This document shows positions 34,907 through 45,493 of a stretch of DNA of 64,000 nucleotides, piece after piece; positions within the stretch are counted from its first letter, which is position 1; each line of letters begins with the position of its first letter. Origin of the DNA: Prevotella heparinolytica (GTDB lineage Bacteria; Bacteroidota; Bacteroidia; Bacteroidales; Bacteroidaceae); NCBI RefSeq assembly GCF_004342845.1, contig NZ_SLXB01000002.1, forward strand, positions 157,264 to 221,263. The letters run 5' to 3'. The notes under the pieces are model-generated. The model was not told where the DNA came from, ran no database searches, and saw nothing but the letters and a program-made list of their open reading frames with translations. Made by a program: the position numbers and the translations under genes.

Positions 34907-34934
34907 CAATTCTCGAATTGTATGGGCAAAGATA
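34907..34934 (-). promoter_or_regulatory. Putative old promoter and operator of the XRE/dpn operon
   Basis: Minus-strand -7 box TATCTTTG (34934-34927) lies just before the interrupted palindrome CAATTC-TC-GAATTG (34920-34907), which sits between the box and the pseudogene start. The -33 box is poor. The arrangement fits autoregulation by the lost XRE protein. Confidence 0.45.
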
Positions 34935-35074
34935 GTATTATTCTTCGAGAAAAATGCTTAATCTGTAACCCGTTGGTTGAATTAAAAGTTAATACAATGA
35001 TAGATAGAAAGTTGTGCATGTCGTTGACTTTTAGTAATTTAATAGTGTCCAAACTGTTAAGTTCAAATCGACAT

Positions 35075-35221
35075 ATGCACAACTTCATCGTATATTTCAC
35101 AAGAATCCACGACATCTGTAAGAAATTTGCAGGAAATCGTGTAAATGAGCATGGCAATGTCCCTCGCTGTGAGGTTATTCTCGCCTTCTCCGATTTGGAA
35201 GTTATAGCCCTCTCTCTTACA
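35075..35221 (+). pseudogene. 5' remnant of an insertion-sequence transposase
   Basis: About 49 codons from ATG 35075: MHNFIVYFTRIHDICKKFAG, then VPRCEVILAFSDLEVIALSLT. This resembles the N-terminus of DDE transposases common in Bacteroides. After LSLT the reading becomes unrelated, so the gene is cut off. No terminal inverted repeats or target duplication are recognisable. It lies at the right edge of the restriction island. Confidence 0.5.
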
Positions 35222-35594
35222 GTGTTGCACTATGGGGAATATCCAAAGGATAAAGAACGATGGTCTATGGTCGTACGAGCCGACTCCAAGCCAACTCCAA
35301 ACCAACTCCGAGCCGGCAAGCAATTCAAAAATGCCCAAAAACGCCCTTAATATACACTGAAACAATTAGTTAATTGTGGAACTCAGCCTCGCGCGCGCGA
35401 GAGAAGAAAAGAATAAGATAAGATTAAGAATACACCTCCCTATAAATACTCCCTCCTTCGGTGGAGGAGGCGGAGATGAAAATCAAAAGAATCGGAGAAA
35501 GTCCGATAGCGTCACATGTCGGCAATACAATGGCCGCACTTTGTCGGGGCAAAGCCCACGGCATAGCAGTTGCATTGCCACACCTTATGTCTCT

Positions 35595-35660
35595 TAAAGT
35601 GTGGGCATAAGGGCGGTAAAGTGCGGCATCACCCCTTCCGAAGTGCGGCAATGCGAACTT
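35595..35660 (+). repeat. 22-bp tandem repeat, 3 units, same family as at 1280
   Basis: Units start at 35595, 35617 and 35639 with exact 22-bp spacing and the core TAAAGTGYGGGCAT or AAGTGCGGCA. Just upstream (35532-35541) the inverted core GGCCGCACTTTG also appears. It ends 37 bp before the fabD -7 box. Confidence 0.75.
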
Positions 35661-35697
35661 TCCGTTGCTTTCATATGGTTTATGTGAAGAAAAAGCA

Positions 35698-35705
35698 TAC
35701 CTTTG
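35698..35705 (+). promoter_or_regulatory. -7 box for fabD
   Basis: TACCTTTG, 38 bp before the fabD ATG. No TTTG at the right distance upstream. Confidence 0.5.
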
Positions 35706-35743
35706 CAGCAGTTTTTTCATTAAACACTAAAACAAGTAAAATT

Positions 35744-36631
35744 ATGAAAGCATTTGTATTTCCGGGTCAAGGCGCTCAATTCGTGGGCATGGGAAAAGAC
35801 CTGTACGAAAACTCGGCTTTGGCCAAAGAACTTTTTGAAAAAGCAAATGATATCCTCGGATATCGCATCACCGATATCATGTTCAACGGTACGGACGAAG
35901 ATCTCCGCCAAACCAAGGTTACTCAACCTGCCGTATTCCTTCACTCCGTTATATCCGCCCTCTGCATGGGCGATGGCTTCAAACCCGAAATGACCGCCGG
36001 CCATTCGCTGGGCGAATTTTCGGCATTGGTTGCCGCTGGCGCTTTGAGCTTTGAAGATGGCCTGAAACTGGTTTACGCCCGCGCCATGGCCATGCAAAAA
36101 GCCTGTGAGGCACAACCTTCTACCATGGCAGCCATCATTGCCCTGCCCGATGAGAAAGTAGAGGAAATCTGCGCTCAGGTAAGTGCCGAAGGCGAAGTGT
36201 GTGTGGCTGCCAACTACAACAGTCCGGGACAAATCGTTATTTCCGGCTCTATGGCGGGTATCGACAAAGCATGCGAACTGATGAAGGCCGCCGGTGCCAA
36301 GCGTGCATTGCCCCTGAAAGTGGGCGGCGCATTCCACTCTCCGCTGATGAACCCTGCCAAAGTAGAACTGGAAGCGGCCATCAACGCCACAGCGGTTCAT
36401 ACCCCGAAATGTCCGGTATATCAGAATGTGGACGCATTGCCCCACACCGATCCGGAAGAAATCAAAAAGAATCTGGTGGCTCAGCTGACGGCTTCGGTAC
36501 GCTGGACGCAAACCGTGAAAAACATGGTTGCCGATGGCGCTACGGACTTTACGGAATGTGGCCCCGGTACGGTTTTGCAAGGATTAATCAAGAAAATCGC
36601 TCCCGAAGCATCCGCTCACGGAATCGAATAA
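35744..36631 (+). CDS. fabD: Malonyl-CoA:ACP transacylase
   Basis: Loads malonate onto acyl carrier protein for fatty acid synthesis. From ATG 35744 the protein has 295 residues, starting MKAFVFPGQGAQFVGMGKDL. The active-site Ser is 88 in AGHSLGEFSALVAAGAL, the Arg region is LKLVYARAMAMQ, and the catalytic His is in VGGAFHSPLM. A longer reading from 35570 would begin inside the 22-bp repeat and is rejected. No other fab genes are adjacent. A hairpin terminator follows. Confidence 0.96.
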   Translation: MKAFVFPGQGAQFVGMGKDLYENSALAKELFEKANDILGYRITDIMFNGTDEDLRQTKVTQPAVFLHSVISALCMGDGFKPEMTAGHSLGEFSALVAAGALSFEDGLKLVYARAMAMQKACEAQPSTMAAIIALPDEKVEEICAQVSAEGEVCVAANYNSPGQIVISGSMAGIDKACELMKAAGAKRALPLKVGGAFHSPLMNPAKVELEAAINATAVHTPKCPVYQNVDALPHTDPEEIKKNLVAQLTASVRWTQTVKNMVADGATDFTECGPGTVLQGLIKKIAPEASAHGIE

Positions 36632-36648
36632 TATTCAGTCTGATTTAG

Positions 36649-36702
36649 AGCCTGTTTAAATTTTACGCTGCATTGTCTTTACAAGTGACATTTAAACAGG
36701 CT
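36649..36702 (+). terminator. Terminator after fabD
   Basis: Arms AGCCTGTTTAAAT (36649-36661) and ATTTAAACAGGCT (36690-36702) pair perfectly over 13 bp and are followed by TTTA. Confidence 0.75.
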
Positions 36703-36802
36703 TTTATTCCTGACTTCTTTTTTATGTTCTTTTGTTCTTTTGCCTGAAATCCATACTTTTCCATCAAAAGAATAAAAGAACTTTTTTTATCTCCCCTATT
36801 AC

Positions 36803-36833
36803 TTGCTTTTGCCTCCTCTTTGTTGTATCTTTG
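36803..36833 (+). promoter_or_regulatory. Promoter of the thiamine operon
   Basis: -33 box TTG (36803-36805), 20-bp spacer, -7 box TATCTTTG (36826-36833). The predicted start near 36840 is just ahead of the riboswitch. Confidence 0.7.
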
Positions 36834-36845
36834 CCAACGTAAATA

Positions 36846-36918
36846 CAAAGGGGTGCCCCTCGACGGGCTGAGATCATACCCTCGAACCTGATGCAGTTAG
36901 TACTGCCGTAGGAATTGG
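36846..36918 (+). promoter_or_regulatory. TPP riboswitch (THI element)
   Basis: The conserved THI-box parts are all present in order: GGGGTGCCCC (P1/P2 side), CTGAGATCATACC, CGAACCTGAT, and TACTGCCGTAGGAA. It lies between the promoter and thiS, with 85 nt to the thiS start. Binding of thiamine pyrophosphate would shut off the operon. No clear terminator hairpin follows, so control of translation or Rho-dependent stopping is possible. Confidence 0.95.
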
Positions 36919-37002
36919 ATATTTCTTTTCTTCTAAAAGCATCTGCCGTAACGGCGCGCTTCTTTGTGTTTACTTCCATTATTTTTTTAGAAACAGAAAA
37001 AA

Positions 37003-37200
37003 ATGAAAGTATCAGTCAACAGCAAAGAAGTGGAAACCGATGCCACCACCCTTGCGCAACTTATTGAAGAACTCTCCTTGCCGGCACAAGGCATTGCCGT
37101 TGCCGTAGACAACCGCATGGTGCCCCGTGCGGAATGGCCGGCGCATGTCCTGCATGAATCCCTGTCCGTCGTCATCATTAAAGCCGCCTGCGGAGGGTAA
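37003..37200 (+). CDS. thiS: Sulfur-carrier protein ThiS
   Basis: A 65-residue ubiquitin-fold protein ending in the required Gly-Gly (ACGG). The C-terminus is adenylated by ThiF and becomes a thiocarboxylate that gives sulfur to ThiG. It has normal length and is first in the operon, 5 bp before thiE. Confidence 0.95.
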   Translation: MKVSVNSKEVETDATTLAQLIEELSLPAQGIAVAVDNRMVPRAEWPAHVLHESLSVVIIKAACGG

Positions 37201-37205
37201 CTGTC

Positions 37206-37838
37206 ATGGCACAAATTCAGTTTATCACCCATCATACGGAACGGTATTCCCATCCGGATGCCGCACGCATGGCTCTTGAGGGCGGTTGCCGCTGGGTGCA
37301 ACTGCGCATGAAAGACACACCGGTGGAAGGGATAGAGCCTGTGGCCCTGAAAGTACAAGCCCTTTGCCGACAATATGAAGCCACTTTCATCATTGACGAC
37401 CATGTGGAGCTGGCTGGGAAACTGCATGCCGACGGTGTGCATCTTGGAAAAAACGATATGCCCATAGCCGAGGCACGCCGTATTTTGGGCGGAAGTTTCA
37501 TCATAGGCGGCACGGCCAATACGTTTGAGGATATACGGATGCACCATGCGGCAGGTGCCGACTACATAGGTTGCGGTCCTTTTCGCTACACCGCCACCAA
37601 GAAAAACTTGAGTCCGATATTGGGAATAGAGGGCTATATGGACATTCTCGGCCAAATGCGGAAAGCGGACATATACTTGCCGGTAGTGGCCATCGGAGGA
37701 ATTACGGCGGAAGACATTCCGGCTGTCATGCAGACAGGCGTTGGCGGGATTGCCCTTTCGGGCGCGGTGCTGAGCGCCCATCAGCCGGTGGAAGAAATGA
37801 AAAAAATCATTAGGCTCGTGCAAGGAAGTCGTCAATAA
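37206..37838 (+). CDS. thiE: Thiamine-phosphate synthase
   Basis: A 210-residue TIM-barrel enzyme that joins HMP-pyrophosphate and thiazole phosphate. Motifs: [64 protein letters not shown] and [13 protein letters not shown] second TenI/ThiE-like gene lies later in the operon (42311); this copy has the better conserved synthase residues. Confidence 0.93.
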   Translation: MAQIQFITHHTERYSHPDAARMALEGGCRWVQLRMKDTPVEGIEPVALKVQALCRQYEATFIIDDHVELAGKLHADGVHLGKNDMPIAEARRILGGSFIIGGTANTFEDIRMHHAAGADYIGCGPFRYTATKKNLSPILGIEGYMDILGQMRKADIYLPVVAIGGITAEDIPAVMQTGVGGIALSGAVLSAHQPVEEMKKIIRLVQGSRQ

Positions 37839-37878
37839 ACATGGAAATAGCCAACAACAAAACAACAAATACACCAAT

Positions 37879-40426
<2,548 letters not shown>

Positions 40427-40445
40427 TCTTTTTTCTATCGGATAA

Positions 40446-41591
40446 ATGTTTTCAGACGAATTAGCAAATATATCATGGGAAGAAACCACGAAGCGCATCC
40501 ATGCCAAGACAGAGGCCGACGTGCGCCGTGCCCTTGCCAAGGAGCATTGTGATGTAAACGATTTCATGGCACTTGTTTCTCCTGCCGCCACTCCCTATCT
40601 GGAGACAATGGCACGCCTCAGTAAGAAGTACACCGAAGAACGTTTCGGAAAAACCATCTCCATGTTCATCCCTCTATACATCACCAATTCCTGCACCAAC
40701 TCCTGCGTGTATTGCGGCTTTCATATCGGCAACCCGATGCCGCGCACCATCCTGACGGAAGAAGAGATTGTGAATGAATACAAAGCCATCAAGAGGCTGG
40801 CTCCCTTCGATAATCTGCTGTTGGTGACGGGAGAGAATCCCGCCCAAGCCGGCGTGCCCTACATAGCCCGTGCCCTCGACCTCGCAAAGCCCTATTTCAG
40901 CAACCTGAAAATAGAAGTGATGCCTCTGAAAGCCGAAGAGTATGCCGAACTGAAAGAGCATGGATTGAACGGCGTTATCTGTTTTCAGGAAACCTATAAC
41001 AAGGCGCATTATCACATCTACCATCCACGCGGCATGAAATCGAAATTCGAGTGGCGGGTCAACGGATTCGATCGCATGGGACAGGCCGGCGTGCATTCCA
41101 TAGGCATGGGGGTACTTATCGGGTTGGAGAAGGAATGGCGGACGGACATCACCCTGATAGCCTACCACCTGCGCTATCTTCAGAAGCACTATTGGAAGAC
41201 GAAGTACAGTGTCAACTTTCCGCGCATGCGCCCTTCGGAGAATGGCGGTTTCCGCCCGAACGTCATCATGAGCGACCGAGAGCTGGCGCAAGTCACCTTT
41301 GCCATGCGCATCTTCGACCATGACGTAGATATCTCCTACTCCACCCGCGAACCTGCCGCCATACGCGACCACATGGCAACACTCGGCGTGACGACCATGA
41401 GCGCCGAGAGCAAAACCGAGCCGGGAGGATATTACAGTTATCCGCAAACGCTGGAGCAGTTTCATGTGAGCGACGAGCGCAAAGCTGTGGAAGTGGACAG
41501 GGCATTGAAGCGTTTGGGACGCGAACCGGTGTGGAAAGACTGGGATGCTTGTTTCGATTTGAACACCCCCTCCCATAAAATCCATGCCTAA
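40446..41591 (+). CDS. thiH: 2-iminoacetate synthase
   Basis: A radical-SAM tyrosine lyase that makes dehydroglycine for ThiG. The 381-residue protein has the cluster motif CTNSCVYCGFH (CxxxCxxC) and the ThiH pattern ENPAQAGVPYI, CFQETYNKAHY and HPRGMKSKFEWRVN. The presence of thiH and absence of thiO indicate the tyrosine-dependent, oxygen-sensitive route, fitting an anaerobe. Confidence 0.96.
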   Translation: MFSDELANISWEETTKRIHAKTEADVRRALAKEHCDVNDFMALVSPAATPYLETMARLSKKYTEERFGKTISMFIPLYITNSCTNSCVYCGFHIGNPMPRTILTEEEIVNEYKAIKRLAPFDNLLLVTGENPAQAGVPYIARALDLAKPYFSNLKIEVMPLKAEEYAELKEHGLNGVICFQETYNKAHYHIYHPRGMKSKFEWRVNGFDRMGQAGVHSIGMGVLIGLEKEWRTDITLIAYHLRYLQKHYWKTKYSVNFPRMRPSENGGFRPNVIMSDRELAQVTFAMRIFDHDVDISYSTREPAAIRDHMATLGVTTMSAESKTEPGGYYSYPQTLEQFHVSDERKAVEVDRALKRLGREPVWKDWDACFDLNTPSHKIHA

Positions 41592-41607
41592 AAACAGAGG
41601 ACGGACA

Positions 41608-42303
41608 ATGAACAGATACGGCAGACAACTTGCTCTCCCCGAACTGGGAGAAACCGGACAGAAGAAACTGCGCAACGCCAAAGTGCTGATAGTGGGTGTA
41701 GGAGGATTGGGTTCGCCCATCGCCCTCTATCTGGCAGGTGCAGGGGTCGGCACACTGGGACTTGTGGATGATGATGCGGTAAACATCAGCAACCTGCAAC
41801 GCCAGGTGCTCTACTCCGAAATCGAAGTGGGACAATCGAAGGTGGCCTGTGCCGCCCGAAGATTACACGCCCTGAACAGCGAAGTGGAGGTACGCCCCTT
41901 TCCTTTTCGCATCCATAGCGGAAATGCGGCAGATCTGATAGAAGGTTATGATTTAGTAGTGGATGGTTGCGACAATTTTGCCACACGCTACTTGATGAAC
42001 GACACCTGCATTGCCTTGGGCAAACCTTACGTGTATGGAGCCATTCAGGGGTTTGAAGGACAAGTATCCGTATTCGGTTGCGGCAAACGTCCCAAAACCT
42101 ACCGTGACCTTTATCCAGATGAGGAGAAAATGCGGCTTATGCCTCCCCCCGACAAATCGGTCATCGGTGTCACCCCCGCCGTTGTGGGCAGTGTGGAGGC
42201 GAGTGAAGCCTTGAAACTGATTTGCGGCTACGGCGAACCGTTAACCGGCAGGCTTTGGACCATTGATTTAAGAACCATGCAATCGTATATCCTTTCATTA
42301 TAA
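41608..42303 (+). CDS. thiF: ThiF/MoeB-family adenylyltransferase lacking zinc cysteines
   Basis: A 231-residue E1-like enzyme that should adenylate ThiS. ATP-binding VLIVGVGGLGSPIALYLAGAGV, the Arg finger SNLQRQVLY and the DGCDNFATRYLMND segment are intact. At the usual zinc site, CYRC is replaced by KTYRDLYPDE, and the second Cys pair and the ThiS-linking Cys region read DKSVIGVTPAVVGS. So the structural zinc is probably absent and no acyl-disulfide is expected. An ATG at 41584, overlapping thiH, would add eight residues; MNRYGRQLALPELGE is the usual start. Confidence 0.88.
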   Translation: MNRYGRQLALPELGETGQKKLRNAKVLIVGVGGLGSPIALYLAGAGVGTLGLVDDDAVNISNLQRQVLYSEIEVGQSKVACAARRLHALNSEVEVRPFPFRIHSGNAADLIEGYDLVVDGCDNFATRYLMNDTCIALGKPYVYGAIQGFEGQVSVFGCGKRPKTYRDLYPDEEKMRLMPPPDKSVIGVTPAVVGSVEASEALKLICGYGEPLTGRLWTIDLRTMQSYILSL

Positions 42304-42310
42304 GAAAACC

Positions 42311-42904
42311 ATGAAACTGATTGTTATCACCCGCCCGCGCTTCTTTGAAGGAGAAGCCGCCATCATCACCGCTCTGTTTGAGAACGGTCTGGAAATTCTT
42401 CATCTGCGTAAGCCGGAAGCCTCTGCCGGGGAGCTGGACTGCTTTCTTCAGCAACTACCGGATGAATATATGTCGAGGATTGTGACGCATGAGCACTTTC
42501 AGATGGTATCTGTTTTCAACCTGAAGGGCATCCACCTGAACGGGCGCAACAAGCATGCACCGACGGGTTATTCGGGACATATCAGTTGCTCTTGCCATTC
42601 GTTCGACGAAGTCTCGCAACGCAAGCGTCTTTGCGATTATGTTTTTCTCAGTCCCGTTTACGACAGCATATCCAAAGAAGGATACACCTCAGCCTACCCT
42701 TATGACAGTTTGCTGAAAGCGTGTCAGGCAGGCATCATCAACGAAAAAGTCATCGCATTGGGAGGAGTCGGCATACAGCACTTGCCCGAAATCCATTCTT
42801 TAGGATTCGGAGGTGTTGCCGTGTTGGGCGATGTCTGGAAAAGAAAAGAGGAAGATATCCTTCCCCATTTCATCCGCTTACAAGCCTCCTGTGCACCTGT
42901 ATAA
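42311..42904 (+). CDS. TenI/ThiE-like protein, probable thiazole tautomerase
   Basis: A 197-residue TIM-barrel protein related to ThiE: EILHLRKPEASAGELDCFL, GIHLNGRN, YVFLSPVYDSISKEGY, VIALGGVGIQHLPEI. Several pyrophosphate-binding residues of ThiE are missing; for example the HLGxxD segment is HLNGRN. This favours TenI, which aromatises the thiazole tautomer made by ThiG. A second synthase cannot be excluded. It begins 7 bp after thiF. Confidence 0.82.
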   Translation: MKLIVITRPRFFEGEAAIITALFENGLEILHLRKPEASAGELDCFLQQLPDEYMSRIVTHEHFQMVSVFNLKGIHLNGRNKHAPTGYSGHISCSCHSFDEVSQRKRLCDYVFLSPVYDSISKEGYTSAYPYDSLLKACQAGIINEKVIALGGVGIQHLPEIHSLGFGGVAVLGDVWKRKEEDILPHFIRLQASCAPV

Positions 42905-42948
42905 CTTCCCCATTAGTATGCTCAATTTTTAAAATATCGACTTTCTCT

Positions 42949-43779
42949 ATGCCTTCCATCATTCTCTCTATTGCCGGTTCCGACTCCTCAGGCGGTGCAG
43001 GCATTCAAGCCGACATAAAGACGATTTCGGCTTTGGGTGGTTATGCCGCCTCTGTCATCACGGCTGTCACGGCACAGAATACGATCGGAGTACAGGCTGT
43101 GTATCCGATGCCTGCCGATGTGGTGCGAGCGCAAATCGTGTCCGTAATGGATGACCTCCGGCCGAATAGTGTCAAAATAGGTATGATACACGATGCCGAA
43201 ACGGTATATTCCATTGTGAAGTGCCTTCAAAAATACCATCCCGCATTTGTGGTGTATGACCCCGTCATGGTATCAACCGGCGGACAACCCTTGATGACTG
43301 AAGGAACCATTCGAGCCATCAAGGAAGAGCTTTTCCCTTTATGCACCCTTATCACCCCGAATCTGCACGAAGCAGGCTTGCTGTGCGAACAGCCGATTTT
43401 TGATACGGACGAGATGAAACAGGCGGTCCGAGAATTATCATATAGGTTTCGTACCTCGGTACTGATCAAGGGCGGTCATCTGCAAGGTGCTGACATGTGC
43501 GATGTTCTTTACGAAAGACGCTCTTCCGACTATGCCGACACTGTTCCGCTCTCCGAATGGACAATCTACTCCCATACCAAAATAGAAAGCCGGAACCTGC
43601 ACGGCACCGGCTGTACGCTTTCTTCCGCCATCGCCACATTTTGGGCCGACGGACACCGGCTCGATGAAGCCGTCTGCCGGAGCAAGGAGTACATCAGTCA
43701 AGCCATTGCCCGGGCAAAAGAGATGAAAATAGGACAAGGCAACGGACCTTTATGGCATTATTTCCCGTTATCGGAATGA
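42949..43779 (+). CDS. thiD: HMP/HMP-phosphate kinase
   Basis: A 276-residue ribokinase-fold enzyme that phosphorylates HMP twice. It starts MPSIILSIAGSDSSGGAGIQ, with AQNTIGVQAVYPM, VVYDPVMVSTGG and the anion-hole/catalytic HGTGCTLSSAIA. The longer reading from 42721 would overlap the previous gene by 184 bp and is rejected. It is the last gene of the operon, meeting the next, convergent gene with no base between the stops. Confidence 0.95.
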   Translation: MPSIILSIAGSDSSGGAGIQADIKTISALGGYAASVITAVTAQNTIGVQAVYPMPADVVRAQIVSVMDDLRPNSVKIGMIHDAETVYSIVKCLQKYHPAFVVYDPVMVSTGGQPLMTEGTIRAIKEELFPLCTLITPNLHEAGLLCEQPIFDTDEMKQAVRELSYRFRTSVLIKGGHLQGADMCDVLYERRSSDYADTVPLSEWTIYSHTKIESRNLHGTGCTLSSAIATFWADGHRLDEAVCRSKEYISQAIARAKEMKIGQGNGPLWHYFPLSE

Positions 43780-44433
43780 TTAACGGCGTATGCCCAGAAT
43801 CTTCTTGGCGTCATCCCTCTTGAACAATGAATCGATGGCATCCAGAATCTCATCGTAGTTTTCAATGTCTTCAATGCCCGAAGCAAACATCTTTAGCACT
43901 TTTATCTTGTCGTCATCAAAAGGAAAGAGCGACATCAGTCTGGCGCATTGTTTACAACTAAGGTTATTATTGCGGGAAGCCACATGCAGCATCTCAGTCT
44001 GGTCGTCTTTGAAAGGACGGGATTTTACTTTTTCATACAGACGCTGGAACTCTCCGGGGTGCATTCCTTTGAAATAAAAGCCGACGGGAGGATTTATGAC
44101 CATACCGTCGGGAGGTGTCGGCACTGAATAAGCATCTCTCCTGAAAGAATCCATGGCAACCACCTTACCCTCTTCAAAGCTTATCACGATCTGGGTTGTC
44201 GTGGCGATAGCGTCTTCGTTATAGAGTTTTCTTGTAAACTCCCACTCTTCGGTTTCCCTGTCGAAACGGCGAAATTCAGGAGAACCCAATATGTTGATTA
44301 CCTCTTGCTTGCTCATTCCTTTTTGAATGCTGCTCAATACATTTGTACTGGAGTTGGAAGGGATAAGTGAAGCGCAACCGGAAAATGCCATGACGATTGT
44401 CGCCCCTGCAATAATTTGTCTGAAAGTTTTCAT
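43780..44433 (-). CDS. Lipoprotein with SmpA/OmlA-like and DUF4476-like domains
   Basis: A 217-residue lipoprotein: signal MKTFRQIIAGATIVMAFSGC, Cys 20. The first domain is BamE/SmpA-like (VLSSIQKGMSKQEVINILGS, WEFTRK). The last roughly 95 residues look like DUF4476 (LHVASRNNNLSCKQCARLMS, FDDDKIKVLKMFA, DAIDSLF). It is likely attached to an envelope membrane. A -7 box TATCTTTG is at 44456-44463 on the minus strand. The function is unknown. Confidence 0.75.
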   Translation of the reverse strand: MKTFRQIIAGATIVMAFSGCASLIPSNSSTNVLSSIQKGMSKQEVINILGSPEFRRFDRETEEWEFTRKLYNEDAIATTTQIVISFEEGKVVAMDSFRRDAYSVPTPPDGMVINPPVGFYFKGMHPGEFQRLYEKVKSRPFKDDQTEMLHVASRNNNLSCKQCARLMSLFPFDDDKIKVLKMFASGIEDIENYDEILDAIDSLFKRDDAKKILGIRR

Positions 44434-44651
44434 CTTGTCAAGTTTTTAGTTACCGCAAAGATAAACAGAATAACGGATATAGCTCAGGTTTTCTTCTTAT
44501 TTGTGGAAAGGGATTTCCCTACGGATTTATCCGAATATCCATAAAAAACAGTAAGCTCCTGCAACATACGAACTTTTTTCGGCCGGAACCCTTTCTTCCT
44601 GCAATAAAATCACTAATTTCGTGCCGAACATTGCAATTTATTCTTTTTAGT

Positions 44652-45461
44652 ATGGAGGCAGCAGCAAATAATTGGTTCACTCAAAAACATCCGGTAGGCT
44701 TTGCGTTAAGTGGTGGTTTCATCAAAGGTTTTGCCCATTTGGGGGTAATGCAATCTTTATTGGAACATGATATAAAGCCTGATATACTCTCCGGTGTGAG
44801 TGCAGGTGCTTTAGCTGGAGTATTTTACGCCGACGGTAATGAACCGCATAAAGTACTCGACTATTTCTCAGGACATAAATTTCAGGACTTGACAAAATTG
44901 GTGATACCTAAAGTCGGCCTGTTTGAGTTGGGAGAATTCGTTGATTTCCTAAAGAGTAACCTGAAGGCTAAAAAGCTGGAAGAACTGCAAATTCCTATGA
45001 TTGTGACTGCTACCGACCTGGATCATGGGCGTTTGGTACATTTTCATAAAGGAGACATTGCCGAACGTGTGGCCGCGTCGTGCTGCATGCCGGTATTGTT
45101 TGCTCCGGTACAGATTGACGGAACTTATTATGTAGACGGTGGTGTACTGATGAATCTGCCTGTCACTACATTACGACGTATATGCGACAAGGTGGTGGCA
45201 GTAAATGTTAGTCCGCTGATGGCGACGGAATATAAGAAAAACATTGTCAGCATTGCGATGCGCTCATACAATTTCATGTTTCGTTCCAATACTTTTCCGG
45301 AGCGGGAAAAAGCAGACTTGTTGGTAGAACCTTATAATTTGGCAGGATACAGCAATACGGAGTTGGAGAAAGCTGAAGAAATATTCATGCAAGGATATAA
45401 CACCGCCAACGATGTGCTGCAAGGCTTGCTTGCAGACAAAGGAAGTGTTTGGAAAGCGTGA
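44652..45461 (+). CDS. Patatin-like phospholipase
   Basis: A 269-residue serine hydrolase with a Ser-Asp dyad. Oxyanion loop SGGFIKG (20-26), nucleophile Ser 50 in GVSAGA, and the Asp in YVDGGVLMN. No signal peptide, so it is a cytoplasmic or membrane-associated lipase of the RssA/YlbK type. The start ATG 44652 gives the usual spacing to the first strand; ATG 44631 adds seven hydrophobic residues. It lies 32 bp before a GH13 gene on the same strand. Confidence 0.9.
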   Translation: MEAAANNWFTQKHPVGFALSGGFIKGFAHLGVMQSLLEHDIKPDILSGVSAGALAGVFYADGNEPHKVLDYFSGHKFQDLTKLVIPKVGLFELGEFVDFLKSNLKAKKLEELQIPMIVTATDLDHGRLVHFHKGDIAERVAASCCMPVLFAPVQIDGTYYVDGGVLMNLPVTTLRRICDKVVAVNVSPLMATEYKKNIVSIAMRSYNFMFRSNTFPEREKADLLVEPYNLAGYSNTELEKAEEIFMQGYNTANDVLQGLLADKGSVWKA

Positions 45462-45493
45462 AGTAAAAGATTATGATATGGAGTGCGAAAGAT

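Larger units (their letters stand above)
35222..35743. other. Intergenic region between the restriction island and fabD
   Basis: No credible gene. It holds a C-rich run of CCAACTCC-like copies (about 35281-35313), a 14-bp palindrome CTCGCGCGCGCGAG (35388-35401), a CTCC/GGAG-rich hairpin near 35450-35475, and a 3 x 22-bp repeat (35595-35660). Confidence 0.55.

Noticed and set aside
34595..35350. Long plus-strand open frame of 251 codons next to the restriction genes
   Set aside because: Its first half is antisense to the XRE pseudogene and its later part contains the transposase remnant; it is a chance frame in AT-rich DNA.
35376..35597. Gly-rich frame in the gap before fabD
   Set aside because: It comes from a CTCC/GGAG hairpin-rich intergenic stretch and has no RBS, promoter or family match.
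42721..42948. N-terminal extension of thiD by 76 codons
   Set aside because: It overlaps the TenI-like gene and has no likeness to ThiD; the family start is at 42949.
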